This document shows, piece by piece, positions 53,280-64,000 of a DNA stretch of 64,000 nt; the first letter of the stretch is position 1, and every line of letters starts with the position of its first letter. The translations under genes were made by a program, and so were the position numbers. The stretch comes from an uncultured Alphaproteobacteria bacterium (GTDB taxonomy: Bacteria > Pseudomonadota > Alphaproteobacteria > HIMB59 > GCA-002718135), in NCBI GenBank assembly GCA_902610845.1, contig CACLXJ010000004.1, forward strand, positions 1 through 64,000, given 5' to 3'. The notes beneath the pieces were generated by a model. It searched no databases. It was not told the origin of the DNA and was given only the letters and a program-made list of their open reading frames with translations.

Positions 53280-54569
53280 GTGTTTAGAATTTTAAGATAT
53301 CTAATTTTAATTTTTATAATATCAACAGGATATTATTTGTTTATTTCTGAATACTTAAATATAACTGAGAAAAATATTTATAAGGAAGAAATTGTAAGAA
53401 AAGAAATAGTAGAAGATAAAAAAAAAATCATTCAAGAAAAAAAAGAAGAAACTTCACCTAATATAAAAAAAAGTATTGATAAAGTACAATTTGTTGAGAA
53501 AAAAATTGAAATTTTACAAGGTGATACTTTTGTTTCTATTTTGGAAAATCTAAACTTTAAGCAAAAAAAAATTTATGAAGTCATAAGTAAGATAGAAGAT
53601 TCTTTTGATTTAAAGAAAATTAAAACTGGAGAAATTATTAGTGTTTTTGAAAATAATTATGGTGAAATAAAAAAAATTGAATTTTTTAAGAATACTGAGA
53701 CTATTATCTCTGTTAATTTAGATAAAGAAATAAATTTAAATATAATAAAATTAACAAAGGCTTCATTTATTGAATCAAAAGAATATACAATTACAGAATC
53801 ATTATTTTCAGATGGTATTAAAAATGGTGTTTCATCAGATATTTTAGTTAAAATTATAAGCCTTTTTAGTTTTGATCTCGATTTTCAAAGAGATATTAGG
53901 GTCAATACAGTTGTTTCAATATCCTATGAATTTGATGAAATAGTTGAAACAGGTAGACTGGAATATAACGATATTAAATATGCTTCTATAATAATTGATG
54001 GAAAACAATTAGAATATTTTAAGTTTATTACAGATGATGGTTATGTTGATTATTTTAACAGAGACGGAAAAAATGTTAAAAAATCAATTTTAAAGACACC
54101 TTTAGATGGCGCAAGAATTTCATCAAATTTTGGAATGCGTAAACATCCTATCTCTGGTTTCAACAAAATGCATAAGGGTGTTGATTTTGCTGCACCTACA
54201 GGAACACCAATTTATGCTGGAGGAAATGGAATTGTTGAATACGTTGGAAGAAATGGAGGATATGGAAAATATATTCGTATAAGGCATAATAATGGATATA
54301 AAACGGCGTATGCACATTTGTCAAATTATAATAAAGGTATTTCTAAAGGGGTAAGAGTTAATCAAGGTGAAGTTATAGGCTATGTAGGTAGTACAGGAAA
54401 TTCTACAGGACCTCATCTTCATTATGAAATTATTTATCAAAATAAACATATAAATCCGTTAAAACTAAAACTTCCTTCTGGAAAAATACTTGAGGGTAAG
54501 GAATTAGAAAAATTTAAAGAAGAATATAAAATAATATATGCTGATCATTTGAGCATGTTATACGAATAA
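53280..54569 (+). CDS. M23 family (LytM) metallopeptidase
   Basis: GARISSNFGMRKHPISGFNKMHKGVDFAAPTGTPIYA, GSTGNSTGPHLHYEI; GTG start directly after the upstream stop. Confidence 0.92.
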   Translation: MFRILRYLILIFIISTGYYLFISEYLNITEKNIYKEEIVRKEIVEDKKKIIQEKKEETSPNIKKSIDKVQFVEKKIEILQGDTFVSILENLNFKQKKIYEVISKIEDSFDLKKIKTGEIISVFENNYGEIKKIEFFKNTETIISVNLDKEINLNIIKLTKASFIESKEYTITESLFSDGIKNGVSSDILVKIISLFSFDLDFQRDIRVNTVVSISYEFDEIVETGRLEYNDIKYASIIIDGKQLEYFKFITDDGYVDYFNRDGKNVKKSILKTPLDGARISSNFGMRKHPISGFNKMHKGVDFAAPTGTPIYAGGNGIVEYVGRNGGYGKYIRIRHNNGYKTAYAHLSNYNKGISKGVRVNQGEVIGYVGSTGNSTGPHLHYEIIYQNKHINPLKLKLPSGKILEGKELEKFKEEYKIIYADHLSMLYE

Positions 54570-54983
54570 CTACTTTGTTGATCTTGTTCTTTTTTCTTTA
54601 GATGGTTCAGCTATAAATGGAATAGATTCGATGGAATCATTTTCTACTTTATCATTATTATTTACTTCGATGGTTTCATTATCAATATCTGAAGTTTGTT
54701 CATTTACAATACTTTGTTTTTGCTCATCAAAATTTGCGTTTTCTTCAATATTAATACCTAGCTCAACCATTATTCTGTAGTAGTGATCAGTAAATTGATA
54801 ATAATATTCAGATTGAATTCTATCACCTGATCTTGATGCTTCTTTAGCAAGTTTTAAGTACTTGTTATATTGCTGGGATACATTTCCTCTATTTCTATTA
54901 TTGAAATTTTTGTATCCACCACTCTTCTTAAAACTGGGTCTTCTATTACTCTTATAAGCGGTTCTACCGTTTTTTTTATACAT
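54570..54983 (-). CDS. DUF4167 family protein
   Basis: YNKYLKLAKEASRSGDRIQSEYYYQFTDHYYRIM. Confidence 0.88.
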   Translation of the reverse strand: MYKKNGRTAYKSNRRPSFKKSGGYKNFNNRNRGNVSQQYNKYLKLAKEASRSGDRIQSEYYYQFTDHYYRIMVELGINIEENANFDEQKQSIVNEQTSDIDNETIEVNNNDKVENDSIESIPFIAEPSKEKRTRSTK

Positions 54984-55060
54984 ATTGTTAGGAAATTAAA
55001 AATTTTATTAAATTATTAATCTTTTTTTTTATCTATACAGTTCATTTGATTTATTTCAAC

Positions 55061-55891
55061 TTATATCTTTAAAAAACTAAGGATTCTCTCGATTCCTTGA
55101 AGATCATTAACTATTTTATTCAAATATAATCCAGAATTTTCAAATATTTCTTCACAATCTTGTCTCTGATTATTACCAATTTCACATACAAAATAAGCAC
55201 TTTTATTCATTAAATTTTTTAGATTATTTGAATATTCTCTATAAAATTTCAGCCCATCATCTCCTCCAACTAAAGCTAATTTAGGCTCAAAATTTTTAAC
55301 TTCTGGCTCTGCATTATTAAACTGTTCGTTTGATAGGTATGGTGGATTAGATACAATTAAATCAAACTTGGAATTAATATTTTTAAAATCAATCATCTTA
55401 AGTTGGATTTGATTATAACAATTATGTATTTTTAAGTTTTTTTCTGCAACTTCTAATGCTTCTTTAGATATATCTATAGCTGTTATGGATGCATTTTTAA
55501 ATTCCTTTGCTAGTGATATTGCGATACAGCCTGATCCGGTACCAATATCTAATATTTTTAATTTAAGGTTTTTGTTTTTATAAATATTTAATACTTCTTC
55601 AATTATCAATTCTGTTTCAGGACGTGGATCTAAAACAAAATTATTTACATAAAAATCATTTCTCCAAAAAGGTTTATTTTTAATAATTTTAGCTATTGGT
55701 TGTCTATTAATTCTTTTTTGAAGATAAGATTTAAATTTAACGATATCAATATTGTCTACATTAAAATTACTTAAAATAATTTCATTATTTTTTTTTGAAG
55801 CATGCTTTAGTAAAATTCTCAGATCTAAGTCTGGATTACTTATATTTTTTTGTTTTAATTTAGTTAAACTCTCTTTAATTAAATTATTCAT
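55061..55891 (-). CDS. prmC: Peptide chain release factor N5-glutamine methyltransferase
   Basis: [37 protein letters not shown]; overlaps prfA. Confidence 0.95.
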   Translation of the reverse strand: MNNLIKESLTKLKQKNISNPDLDLRILLKHASKKNNEIILSNFNVDNIDIVKFKSYLQKRINRQPIAKIIKNKPFWRNDFYVNNFVLDPRPETELIIEEVLNIYKNKNLKLKILDIGTGSGCIAISLAKEFKNASITAIDISKEALEVAEKNLKIHNCYNQIQLKMIDFKNINSKFDLIVSNPPYLSNEQFNNAEPEVKNFEPKLALVGGDDGLKFYREYSNNLKNLMNKSAYFVCEIGNNQRQDCEEIFENSGLYLNKIVNDLQGIERILSFLKI

Positions 55892-56960
55892 TTTTCATAT
55901 TTGCTAACTTTTTACTCTCTTCTTCAGCAATTAAAGGGTTTATCAACTCATCTATTTTACCCTCAAGTATTTCTGACAGATTGTACAATGTAAGATTTAT
56001 TCTATGATCAGAAACCCTTCCTTGAGGAAAATTATAGGTTCTTATTCTTTCAGATCTATCTCCAGAACCTACTTGATTTTTTCTTTGCTCAGATCTTTCT
56101 TTGTTTTTTTCTTGTATTTGATTGTCTAGTAATCTTGATCGTAAAATCTTTAAAGCTTTTGCTTTATTTTTATGTTGAGATTTTTCATCTTGCTGAGAAA
56201 CTACTATACCAGTTGGTATATGTGTTATTCTTACAGCACTATCAGTAGTGTTGACAGATTGTCCTCCTGGTCCACTTGATCTAAAAACATCAATTCTTAA
56301 ATCTTTATCAAGAATTTGAATATCAACCTCTTCAGCTTCAGGTAGAACTGCTACAGTAGCAGCTGATGTATGTACTCTTCCACTACTTTCAGTTGTTGGA
56401 ACCCTTTGCACTCTATGAACACCAGATTCGAATTTTAGTTTTGAAAAAACATTAAATCCTGAAATATTACAAATAGCCTCCTTTACTCCTTTTAAACCTG
56501 TTTCTGATATTGATAAAATATCAAATTTCCATGAATTTAAATCAGCATATCTCTGATACATATTTAATAAATCAGAAGCAAAAAGAGATGCTTCATCACC
56601 TCCAGTACCAGCTCTGATTTCTAAAATTGAATTTTTAGAGTCATTTTCATCTTTTGGTATTAGTAACTTCAATAATTCCTGTTCAAGATCTTTGATTTGA
56701 TTTTTTTTTTCAATGAGTTCTGACTCAGCTATATTACTAATTTCTAAATCATTATCTTTTACTAAGTCATTAAGATTTAATATATCTTTTTGTAAATTGT
56801 TGTATTCTTGGATTTTTTCTACAATTGGTCGGAGCTCTGAATATTCTCTGTTTAATTTAATTAATTCATTTGAGTCAATATCATTCATATTGTTTAATGA
56901 ATTTTCAATTAATTTAAATTTTTCTAAAATTATTGAAAATTGTTTATCTAGATTTATCAT
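55884..56960 (-). CDS. prfA: Peptide chain release factor 1
   Basis: [52 protein letters not shown]. Confidence 0.97.
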   Translation of the reverse strand: MINLDKQFSIILEKFKLIENSLNNMNDIDSNELIKLNREYSELRPIVEKIQEYNNLQKDILNLNDLVKDNDLEISNIAESELIEKKNQIKDLEQELLKLLIPKDENDSKNSILEIRAGTGGDEASLFASDLLNMYQRYADLNSWKFDILSISETGLKGVKEAICNISGFNVFSKLKFESGVHRVQRVPTTESSGRVHTSAATVAVLPEAEEVDIQILDKDLRIDVFRSSGPGGQSVNTTDSAVRITHIPTGIVVSQQDEKSQHKNKAKALKILRSRLLDNQIQEKNKERSEQRKNQVGSGDRSERIRTYNFPQGRVSDHRINLTLYNLSEILEGKIDELINPLIAEEESKKLANMKNE

Positions 56961-58188
56961 TCAAATGATTAAATATTTTATTAAGCTTTAATTCTTTTTG
57001 TTCCCCAGTCATTAAATTTTTAATAGTAAAAAAATCACCATTAAACTCATTTTCTCCAATAATAATTATAAACGATGCTGAAGATATATTTGCTTTTGAA
57101 AATGATTTTTTTAAATTGTATTTATAATTCCAGTAATATGAAATTCTATTTTCAGATAAATATTTTTGTAGATAAAGAAAATAATCTGTAAATTTTTCAT
57201 TTGTTACTGCAATATGAATAGTTGAGCTTATTTTTTTTTCGTACTCCATTAATAATGCAATTCTTTCAATACCTGCGGCCCATCCAATACCGGGTATATC
57301 AGGTCCACCCAATACTTTTATTAAACCGTCATATCTTCCACCACCAAGTAATGTATCTTGACTTCCTAAATTATCTGATTTGTATTCGAATACTGTATTA
57401 CAATAATAATCAAGACCTCTAACGAGATTAGCGTTTTCTTCAAAATCAATTCCTAGTATATTTAATGATCTTTTAAGATCTTCGTAGTGCTTTTTAGCTT
57501 CATCTGTTAAGTATTCATATATTTTAGGTGAAGATAGTGAAATTTCAACATCTTCCTGATTTTTTGAATCTAATATTCTTAATGGGTTAGTTTCAATTTT
57601 TTTAACGCTTTCCTCTGATAGTTTTTTTTTATGGGTATTAAAATACTTTGTAAGACTTTTTTTAAAATCAATTAACGTTTTTTTATCTCCTAAAGAATTA
57701 ATATGAAGTTTTATTTTAGATTTAGGTAACAGTTCGTTTAAAATATTATTTGACAGAGAAATTAACTCAACATCAGCAAGAAAATCTCTAGTTCCAAGTA
57801 TTTCAAAATTAATTTGATTAAATTGTCTATATCTACCCTTTTGCGGCCTTTCCCTTCTAAACATTGGTCCAATTCCAAAAATTTTTAATGGTAAATCGTT
57901 TAAGAGATTATTAGTAATGGCCGCTCTAATCATGGGCGTTGTGTACTCAGGGCGTAATGTTAAATATTCATTATTTCTGTCTTCAAATGAATACATTTCT
58001 TTCAACACAACATCAGAATGTTCGCCAAGAGGTTTTGCAAATAAATCACTAAATTCAAAAATTGGTGTCTGGATTTCTTTATATTCTTTTAAATTAGCGT
58101 TTTTAGAAACAATATTAGAGATAAAGTTAAATTTATCTATTTCTTCCCCAAATATATCATGTGTGCCTCTTACTGATCTTAATTTCAT
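56944..58188 (-). CDS. hisS: Histidyl-tRNA synthetase
   Basis: [62 protein letters not shown]. Confidence 0.96.
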   Translation of the reverse strand: MKLRSVRGTHDIFGEEIDKFNFISNIVSKNANLKEYKEIQTPIFEFSDLFAKPLGEHSDVVLKEMYSFEDRNNEYLTLRPEYTTPMIRAAITNNLLNDLPLKIFGIGPMFRRERPQKGRYRQFNQINFEILGTRDFLADVELISLSNNILNELLPKSKIKLHINSLGDKKTLIDFKKSLTKYFNTHKKKLSEESVKKIETNPLRILDSKNQEDVEISLSSPKIYEYLTDEAKKHYEDLKRSLNILGIDFEENANLVRGLDYYCNTVFEYKSDNLGSQDTLLGGGRYDGLIKVLGGPDIPGIGWAAGIERIALLMEYEKKISSTIHIAVTNEKFTDYFLYLQKYLSENRISYYWNYKYNLKKSFSKANISSASFIIIIGENEFNGDFFTIKNLMTGEQKELKLNKIFNHLNDKSR

Positions 58189-58189
58189 A

Positions 58190-59287
58190 TTAATTACTAA
58201 GTTCTATTTCTTTAGTTTTTTTTCTAATTAGATCTTCAAGATAATTTTCTAAATCAACATTTTTTACAACATTATTTTTTTTACCATCAAGATAAATCAT
58301 ATGTGTATCATTTCCACCACCAGTTATTCCAATATTTGTCATAGTTGCTTCACCTGGACCATTAACAACACATCCAATTATTGACACTGTTATAGGCGTG
58401 GAAATATCATCTAATTTTTTTTCTAAGTTTTTTACAGTTTTTATTACTTCAAATTGTTGTCTAGCACATGAAGGACATGATATGATTTTTACACCTCTAT
58501 TCCTTAATCCTAAGCTTTTTAAGATTTCAAAACCAACTCTTACCTCTTCCTCTGGCTCATCTGACAATGATATTCTAATTGTATCTCCTATTCCTCTCAA
58601 AAGTAAATTTCCAACTCCAATAGAAGATTTAATTGAGCCTGTTCTTTTTCCTCCTGCTTCTGTAATACCTAAATGCAAAGGATAATCACATAATTCAGCT
58701 AATTGCTCATATGCTTTTATAGACATAAATATATCTGAAGATTTCACACTGATTTTGAAATTAGTAAAATCATTATCTTCAAGTATCTTTATATTTAATT
58801 TAGCACTTTCAACTAAGGCTTCTGGATTGGGTTCAGAAAATTTTTCTAAAATTTGTTTTTCTAAACTTCCTGCATTAACACCTACTCTAATTGAGCAATT
58901 ATTATCTTTTGCAGCTTTGATAACTTCCTTTATTCTTTCAATACTCCCAATGTTACCGGGATTAATTCTAATACAAGAAGCTCCATTGTTTGCTGCTTCA
59001 ATACCTCTTTTGTAATGAAAATGTATATCTGCAATTATAGGTACAGGGCTATTTTTCACAATTTCTTTTAAAGATTGTGAAGATTCTTTATCTGGAACAG
59101 AAACGCGAACTAAATCAACTCCAAGTTTTGCAGATCTTTCTATTTGAGCAATAGTATCTTTGGCATTAGAAGTCAGAGTATTTGTCATTGTTTGAACTGC
59201 AATTTGATTATTACCTCCAATACTAACATTTCCAACTTTAATAACGCGCGACTTTCTTCTATTAATTTGTTGATACGGTCTAAGCAT
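58190..59287 (-). CDS. ispG: 4-hydroxy-3-methylbut-2-enyl diphosphate synthase
   Basis: [57 protein letters not shown]. Confidence 0.96.
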   Translation of the reverse strand: MLRPYQQINRRKSRVIKVGNVSIGGNNQIAVQTMTNTLTSNAKDTIAQIERSAKLGVDLVRVSVPDKESSQSLKEIVKNSPVPIIADIHFHYKRGIEAANNGASCIRINPGNIGSIERIKEVIKAAKDNNCSIRVGVNAGSLEKQILEKFSEPNPEALVESAKLNIKILEDNDFTNFKISVKSSDIFMSIKAYEQLAELCDYPLHLGITEAGGKRTGSIKSSIGVGNLLLRGIGDTIRISLSDEPEEEVRVGFEILKSLGLRNRGVKIISCPSCARQQFEVIKTVKNLEKKLDDISTPITVSIIGCVVNGPGEATMTNIGITGGGNDTHMIYLDGKKNNVVKNVDLENYLEDLIRKKTKEIELSN

Positions 59288-59291
59288 CTAT

Positions 59292-60077
59292 TTAGTTTTT
59301 AAAATCTTTATATAAAACAAAAGAGTCTAAAATATCACCGTATTTACCTATCTTTCCTCTTACTTCATCATCTATAAGAACTAAAATGTTCCCTGCATTT
59401 CCTGCAGTAATATTGTAATTCAATTTTAACTCATATGTAAATTCTTCATCTTTATCCATTAACTTGCTTAAAACAATATTATTCTCTTCATCTCTTAATT
59501 GAAGCCAAGTTGAATTTAACATTTTTAATGTAGCAACTGTAGTCAAATTTTCATCAAATTCTATTGATGCTATAGCACTAGAATTATTTATCAAATCACT
59601 TTTTTCAATATCACTACTTTGAGATAAATTATCAAAAGTATTAGCTTTTTCGACTATAGGTTCTAAACTTTCAGGTATATCTGGAATTAAAGCAAAGTTA
59701 ATTTCATTATCATTTTGATCAACGAATAAAAAGTAAAATGAAGTAAATACAACCATGATTATAGAAGCAGCAAAAAATTTTTCTATTTTAAAAAAATTGT
59801 TTTCTACTATTGGGGTAATATTCTTTTTCTCTTCCTTAATATTAAATGATACTTGATCTTTAAATTTTTTGATAATTGTGTCAGCATCTAACTCAAGAAA
59901 GTTTGAGTAAGATCTTAGATGTCCAATATTAAAAATAATATCTGGATTATTTTTTATATTATCATTTTCAAGATCAATAATTATACTTTTAGAAGTTTTT
60001 AACTCAATTGATATATCGTTAATAGAAAGATTTTTGGAGTTTCTTGCAATTAATAAAATTTGACCTACTGTTTTCAT
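59292..60077 (-). CDS. RodZ-like protein (HTH plus TM plus DUF4115)
   Basis: VGQILLIARNSKNLSINDISIELKTSKSII, HLRSYSNFLELDAD, TM segment, STWLQLRDEENNIVLSKLM. Confidence 0.83.
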   Translation of the reverse strand: MKTVGQILLIARNSKNLSINDISIELKTSKSIIIDLENDNIKNNPDIIFNIGHLRSYSNFLELDADTIIKKFKDQVSFNIKEEKKNITPIVENNFFKIEKFFAASIIMVVFTSFYFLFVDQNDNEINFALIPDIPESLEPIVEKANTFDNLSQSSDIEKSDLINNSSAIASIEFDENLTTVATLKMLNSTWLQLRDEENNIVLSKLMDKDEEFTYELKLNYNITAGNAGNILVLIDDEVRGKIGKYGDILDSFVLYKDFKN

Positions 60078-61289
60078 TTAATTTCCTAGATTATATGCCT
60101 CATGTAGAGATTTTACAGCAATTTTTGTAAATTTTTTATTAATTAAGACACTTATCTTTATTTCTGATGTCGAGATAGCTAATATATTAATTGAATTATC
60201 GGCTAAAGTTGTAAACATTTTCTTTGCTACTCCAGATTGAGACATCATTCCCATACCAATTACTGAAATTTTAGAAATATTACTATTGGTTTCAATAGAT
60301 TTGAAATCAATTAAATTTTGATTTTCTTCTAATATTTTTTTAGCATTATAAATTTCAACATTTGGAACAGTAAAGGTAATATTTGCAGTTACACCATCTT
60401 GTGATGTATTTTGAACAATCATATCTACGTTAATATTATTATTAGCTAACAATCCAAAAATTGTTGCGGATATACCAGGTTTATCAGCAATACCAGATAA
60501 AGTTAGTTTTGATTCATTATTACTAAAGCTCACTCCGCTTACAATTTCTTTTTCAATTAATTTATTTTCATCTACAACAAGAGTACCACTTTGTTTTGTT
60601 ATTGAAGAAAGCACTTGTAATGTAAGATTATTTTTCATCGCTAATTCAACGGAGCGAGTATGAAGTACTTTTGCTCCAGTAGACGACATTTCTAACATTT
60701 CTTCGAATGCTAATTTATTAATTTTTTTAGCTTTGGGTTCCAGATTTGGATCAGTTGAATAAACACCATCAACATCTGTGTAAATATCACATCTATCAGC
60801 ATCAACAGCAGCGGCAACAGCAACTGCAGTTGTATCAGAACCACCCCTTCCTAATGATGTAATCTTTCCATCTATATCGATACCTTGGAATCCAGCAACT
60901 ACTAAAACATCATAATCATTTAGATATTTATCAATTCTAACTTTATCTATGTTTAAGATTTTAGCTTTTTGATGGTTACTGTCTGTTATAATTGGGATTT
61001 GCCATCCAAGTAATGGAATAGATTTAATATTTCTTTTTTTTAAAATAGCCGAAAGAAGTCCAACTGAAACAGCTTCACCAGATGTTAAAATTAAATCATT
61101 TTCAATAATCTCATTTGACTCAATTTCATCTATATATTCTTGCATTTTATTTGTAACGCCTGACATTGCGGATAAAACAACAATTAACTTTTTGTCATTT
61201 AGTTGCTTTTCAACAATGTTTGCAACATTATTGATTTTATCAATACTGCCAACTGAAGTACCACCAAATTTCATTACTATAAGTTTCAT
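60078..61289 (-). CDS. lysC: Aspartate kinase
   Basis: VMKFGGTSVGSIDKI, LGRGGSDTTAVAVAAAVDADRCDIYTDVDGVYSTDPN, ACT domains. Confidence 0.97.
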   Translation of the reverse strand: MKLIVMKFGGTSVGSIDKINNVANIVEKQLNDKKLIVVLSAMSGVTNKMQEYIDEIESNEIIENDLILTSGEAVSVGLLSAILKKRNIKSIPLLGWQIPIITDSNHQKAKILNIDKVRIDKYLNDYDVLVVAGFQGIDIDGKITSLGRGGSDTTAVAVAAAVDADRCDIYTDVDGVYSTDPNLEPKAKKINKLAFEEMLEMSSTGAKVLHTRSVELAMKNNLTLQVLSSITKQSGTLVVDENKLIEKEIVSGVSFSNNESKLTLSGIADKPGISATIFGLLANNNINVDMIVQNTSQDGVTANITFTVPNVEIYNAKKILEENQNLIDFKSIETNSNISKISVIGMGMMSQSGVAKKMFTTLADNSINILAISTSEIKISVLINKKFTKIAVKSLHEAYNLGN

Positions 61290-61352
61290 TGACTTAAATA
61301 TTTTTTAAATTATTTCAGCTATTATAATTATTGTTCCTAACAAACAAGTTTT

Positions 61353-62060
61353 ATGATGAATACAAAATCAAAAAATGAAGAATTTACCTTGTTTAATCAA
61401 CTTTCAGATGAATGGTGGAATGAAAACGGAAAATTCAAGATTCTTCATCAAATCAAAAGTCATAGAATGACTTATATACTAGATCAAATTGGAAATAGGG
61501 ACATTAAAAATTTAAAAATACTGGATGTAGGTTGTGGTGGAGGAATAATTTGTGAGCCACTGGCGAGATTAGGTGCAAAAGTCACGGGAATAGATTTTGT
61601 TCCAAATAATATCAGTGCTGCTAAAATACATTCCAAAAAAAATAAACTTAAAATTAATTATATTCATAAAGATGTTGAAAAATCAAAATTAGATGGAAAA
61701 TTTGATTTAATACTAATGTTTGAAGTTTTAGAACATTTAGATGATTGGAAAAAAACTATTAATAAGATAAAAAAAAATTTAAATAAAAATGGTATAATTA
61801 TAATTTCCACAATTAATAGAAACTCACTTTCTAAATTATTTGCAATTAGTATTGCTGAAAATATTTTAAAATGGATACCTAAAGGAACTCATGATTATTA
61901 TAAATTAATTAAACCTGAAGAATTAAAAAAAACTTTAACACAAGAAAACTTTCATTTTAAAAATATTAAAGGTCTTGTTTTTGATCCATTAAGAGGAGAA
62001 TGGAAATTATCAAAAAACTTTATGGTCAATTATTTTTGTACTGCAAATTTAATTAATTAG
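61353..62060 (+). CDS. ubiG: Ubiquinone biosynthesis O-methyltransferase
   Basis: FNQLSDEWWNENGKFKILHQIKSHRM, ILDVGCGGGIICEPLARLGAKVTGID, KGTHDYYKLIKPEEL. Confidence 0.95.
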   Translation: MMNTKSKNEEFTLFNQLSDEWWNENGKFKILHQIKSHRMTYILDQIGNRDIKNLKILDVGCGGGIICEPLARLGAKVTGIDFVPNNISAAKIHSKKNKLKINYIHKDVEKSKLDGKFDLILMFEVLEHLDDWKKTINKIKKNLNKNGIIIISTINRNSLSKLFAISIAENILKWIPKGTHDYYKLIKPEELKKTLTQENFHFKNIKGLVFDPLRGEWKLSKNFMVNYFCTANLIN

Positions 62061-62466
62061 TTTTTTTTGTTGAAAAAGGTAATGGTAATACATCAATATG
62101 TTCATCCATTAGTTCTTTAGTTTGTTCAATTGAAGCTTCGCCATAAATTGCACGTTCCTTAGCTTCACCATATTTAATTTTTTTTGCTTCCTCTGTAAAT
62201 TTATCACCAACATAATCAAATTCTTTTTCTATAATCTTTTTTAGCCTTTTAACATTAGAAGCAATTGATTTATTTCTTTTAGAAATTTTTGAATTTGATT
62301 TTTTGGCTACATTTGGAGCCATTAAACCTTTTCTGATTTGAATACTATTACATGAAGGACAAGACACTAACCCTTGTTTAATTTGCTTATTGTAGTCATT
62401 CGTATTTTCGAACCATCCTTCGAAAGAAAAATCACAATCTGAACAAGAAAGATTAAATACGATCAT
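62053..62466 (-). CDS. DUF1178 family protein
   Basis: FNLSCSDCDFSFEGWFENTNDYNKQIKQGLVSCPSCNS...RKGLMAPNV...AIYGEASIEQTKELMDE. Confidence 0.88.
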   Translation of the reverse strand: MIVFNLSCSDCDFSFEGWFENTNDYNKQIKQGLVSCPSCNSIQIRKGLMAPNVAKKSNSKISKRNKSIASNVKRLKKIIEKEFDYVGDKFTEEAKKIKYGEAKERAIYGEASIEQTKELMDEHIDVLPLPFSTKKTN

Positions 62467-62471
62467 ATCTA

Positions 62472-62954
62472 TTATATTGTTTCATCTGTTTTTTTTTCAA
62501 TATCAAAATCAACATCTTCAGATTCTAATTGCATAATTAATGAATTTTTTGGAAAATTTAAATTACATACTGTTCCCTTTGACAATGTTACACCCATAAA
62601 AGGTTTTAAACTAATATTGATATATTTTTGAGTATTTTGATTTAAAATATCAATTTTTACAAGCTCTTTAAAAATAATAAGTAGAAAATTTTTTTTCAGT
62701 TCGAATTTCAATAATGATTTGGGAGTTTGGTAAAGGGATAATTTAAAAAAAAGATTTTTTTCAAGAACATTTATATCTTCTTCTAATTCAATATTAGAAT
62801 TTTGTATTACGAGATTTTTTAAAGAAATTTGATCTTGTCTGTTTAAGATTTTTTCTTTCAATATTTCTAAAAAAGTAGTTCCATAGATTTTTTTATTAAT
62901 ATTTTCAGTTTCTTCTTTAATAATTGCAACTATCTCTTTAAGAATAATATCCAT
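62472..62954 (-). CDS. Hypothetical protein
   Basis: 160-aa ORF in a compact gap, low-complexity I/L/K/E-rich, no recognised motif. Confidence 0.6.
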   Translation of the reverse strand: MDIILKEIVAIIKEETENINKKIYGTTFLEILKEKILNRQDQISLKNLVIQNSNIELEEDINVLEKNLFFKLSLYQTPKSLLKFELKKNFLLIIFKELVKIDILNQNTQKYINISLKPFMGVTLSKGTVCNLNFPKNSLIMQLESEDVDFDIEKKTDETI

Positions 62955-62980
62955 AATTACTTTTTATACTTTATAAAAAA

Positions 62981-63757
62981 ATGATAAACAAAAAATACCT
63001 TAAACTATTAAGATCTAAAGATAGAAAATACGGTGAAAACTTTATATATAATCAAGTAGGTAAAAATATAATTGATTCCTTAGATATTTTAAAAGGTCCT
63101 TTTAATGATATTTTGCAACTTGGAATTAATGATAATGTAGTTATTAATTATATTAAAGAAAAATTTCCCTCTTGTTCTATAACAAGTGCTGATATTGATT
63201 TATCTCTTTTTATAAAAAAAACTGATCAAAAATTAATAGAAATTGATTTGGACAATTTGGTAATTACAAATAAAAAATATGATTTAATTTTTAGTAATTT
63301 TTTTTGTCAATTAACTTCCAGTTTTGAGAAATTAATAAAAAGTATTTTTAATACCCTTAATTCAAATGGACTTTTTATTGCAACTGTTCCTAGTACTGAA
63401 AATATATATCAGCTTGTAAACTCAATGTATGAAACTGACAATTTTTTGTACGGAGGTATGTATCAAAGAATTAACCCAAGTTTAGATATAAATTATATTT
63501 TTAAAATACTTAAATTTTATAATTTTGACGCACCTTTAATAAATACTAATAATTTTACTATAGAATATTCAGTTTTTAAAAAACTACTTGATGATGTAAG
63601 ATTTCTAAATTTATCTTACTCAGGGACTGATAAAAGAAATTATTTTGAAAATAAGAAATATTTTGTTCATTTGGAAAAACAATTCAAAAAAAATTATTAT
63701 AAGGAAAATTTTAATCTTGATATAGATTATAATACAATTTGTGCTTGGAAAAAATAA
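62981..63757 (+). CDS. Class I SAM-dependent methyltransferase-like, NDUFAF5/BioC-like
   Basis: Domain layout: N-terminal helix then NDILQLGINDNVVINYIKEKFPSCSITSADID and YDLIFSNFFCQLTSSFEKLIKSIFNTLNSNGLFIATVPS. Confidence 0.65.
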   Translation: MINKKYLKLLRSKDRKYGENFIYNQVGKNIIDSLDILKGPFNDILQLGINDNVVINYIKEKFPSCSITSADIDLSLFIKKTDQKLIEIDLDNLVITNKKYDLIFSNFFCQLTSSFEKLIKSIFNTLNSNGLFIATVPSTENIYQLVNSMYETDNFLYGGMYQRINPSLDINYIFKILKFYNFDAPLINTNNFTIEYSVFKKLLDDVRFLNLSYSGTDKRNYFENKKYFVHLEKQFKKNYYKENFNLDIDYNTICAWKK

Positions 63758-63759
63758 AA

Positions 63760-64000
63760 TTAAGATCTGTAATCAGCATTAATTTTCAAATATTCAAAAG
63801 TTAGATCATTTCCATAAACGGTATGATAAAACTTACCTAAATTTAATTTTACATTAATTTCCACAATGCTGTTTTTGATATACTGATCGAGTTTTTTTAT
63901 ATTTATTTTTTTACTAATTGAACCATTTTCACAAACAATATTATTTCCGAATAAAACTCTAATTTTATTTTGATTAATATTTTCTTCAGTTTTACCAATT
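63760..64000 (-). CDS. argJ: ArgJ C-terminus (glutamate N-acetyltransferase/ornithine acetyltransferase), runs off right edge
   Basis: Reverse-strand translation ends ...VEINVKLNLGKFYHTVYGNDLTFEYLKINADYRS*; not in the ORF track. Confidence 0.9.
   Translation of the reverse strand, partial: IGKTEENINQNKIRVLFGNNIVCENGSISKKINIKKLDQYIKNSIVEINVKLNLGKFYHTVYGNDLTFEYLKINADYRS

Overview
AT-rich 64-kb chromosomal window that looks like a streamlined marine alphaproteobacterium. Taxonomy is inferred from gene content, operon style and short or overlapping intergenic spaces, not from a search. Two housekeeping blocks flank an accessory region. The left block (about 1-5.3 kb) has ligA (cut by the window edge), uvrD/pcrA, and mlaA-mlaC. 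The right block (about 35-64 kb) has rpoD, dnaG, yqeY, carAB, greA, trxB, rpmJ, ggt, guaC, ispA, prmC, prfA, hisS, ispG, lysC, ubiG and argJ (partial). The accessory region (about 5.3-35 kb) is a dense glycoside-catabolism and transport region. It holds three ABC importers (two CUT1-like sugar systems and one family-5 SBP system), a GH1, two GH4 enzymes, two Gfo/Idh/MocA oxidoreductases, an AP-endonuclease-2-type TIM barrel, an aldo/keto reductase, a class II aldolase, three PhyH-family oxygenases, a fatty-acid desaturase, a flavin-dependent halogenase homologue and a divergent PanB-fold protein. I see no transcriptional regulator in it. Two tRNAs (anticodons CAU and GAC) are present; I see no rRNA, CRISPR, transposase or phage genes. 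The most interesting observations are: (i) two PhyH paralogues with H-x-G where the canonical iron ligand motif is H-x-D/E, lying beside a flavin-dependent halogenase gene; (ii) that halogenase translationally coupled to an ABC importer operon headed by a GH4; (iii) a PanB-fold protein lacking most canonical catalytic/metal ligands, coupled to a GH4; (iv) three perfect GC-rich hairpins, each immediately downstream of one of the three SBP genes; (v) a single-chain fusion of both sugar ABC permeases with no ATPase of its own.
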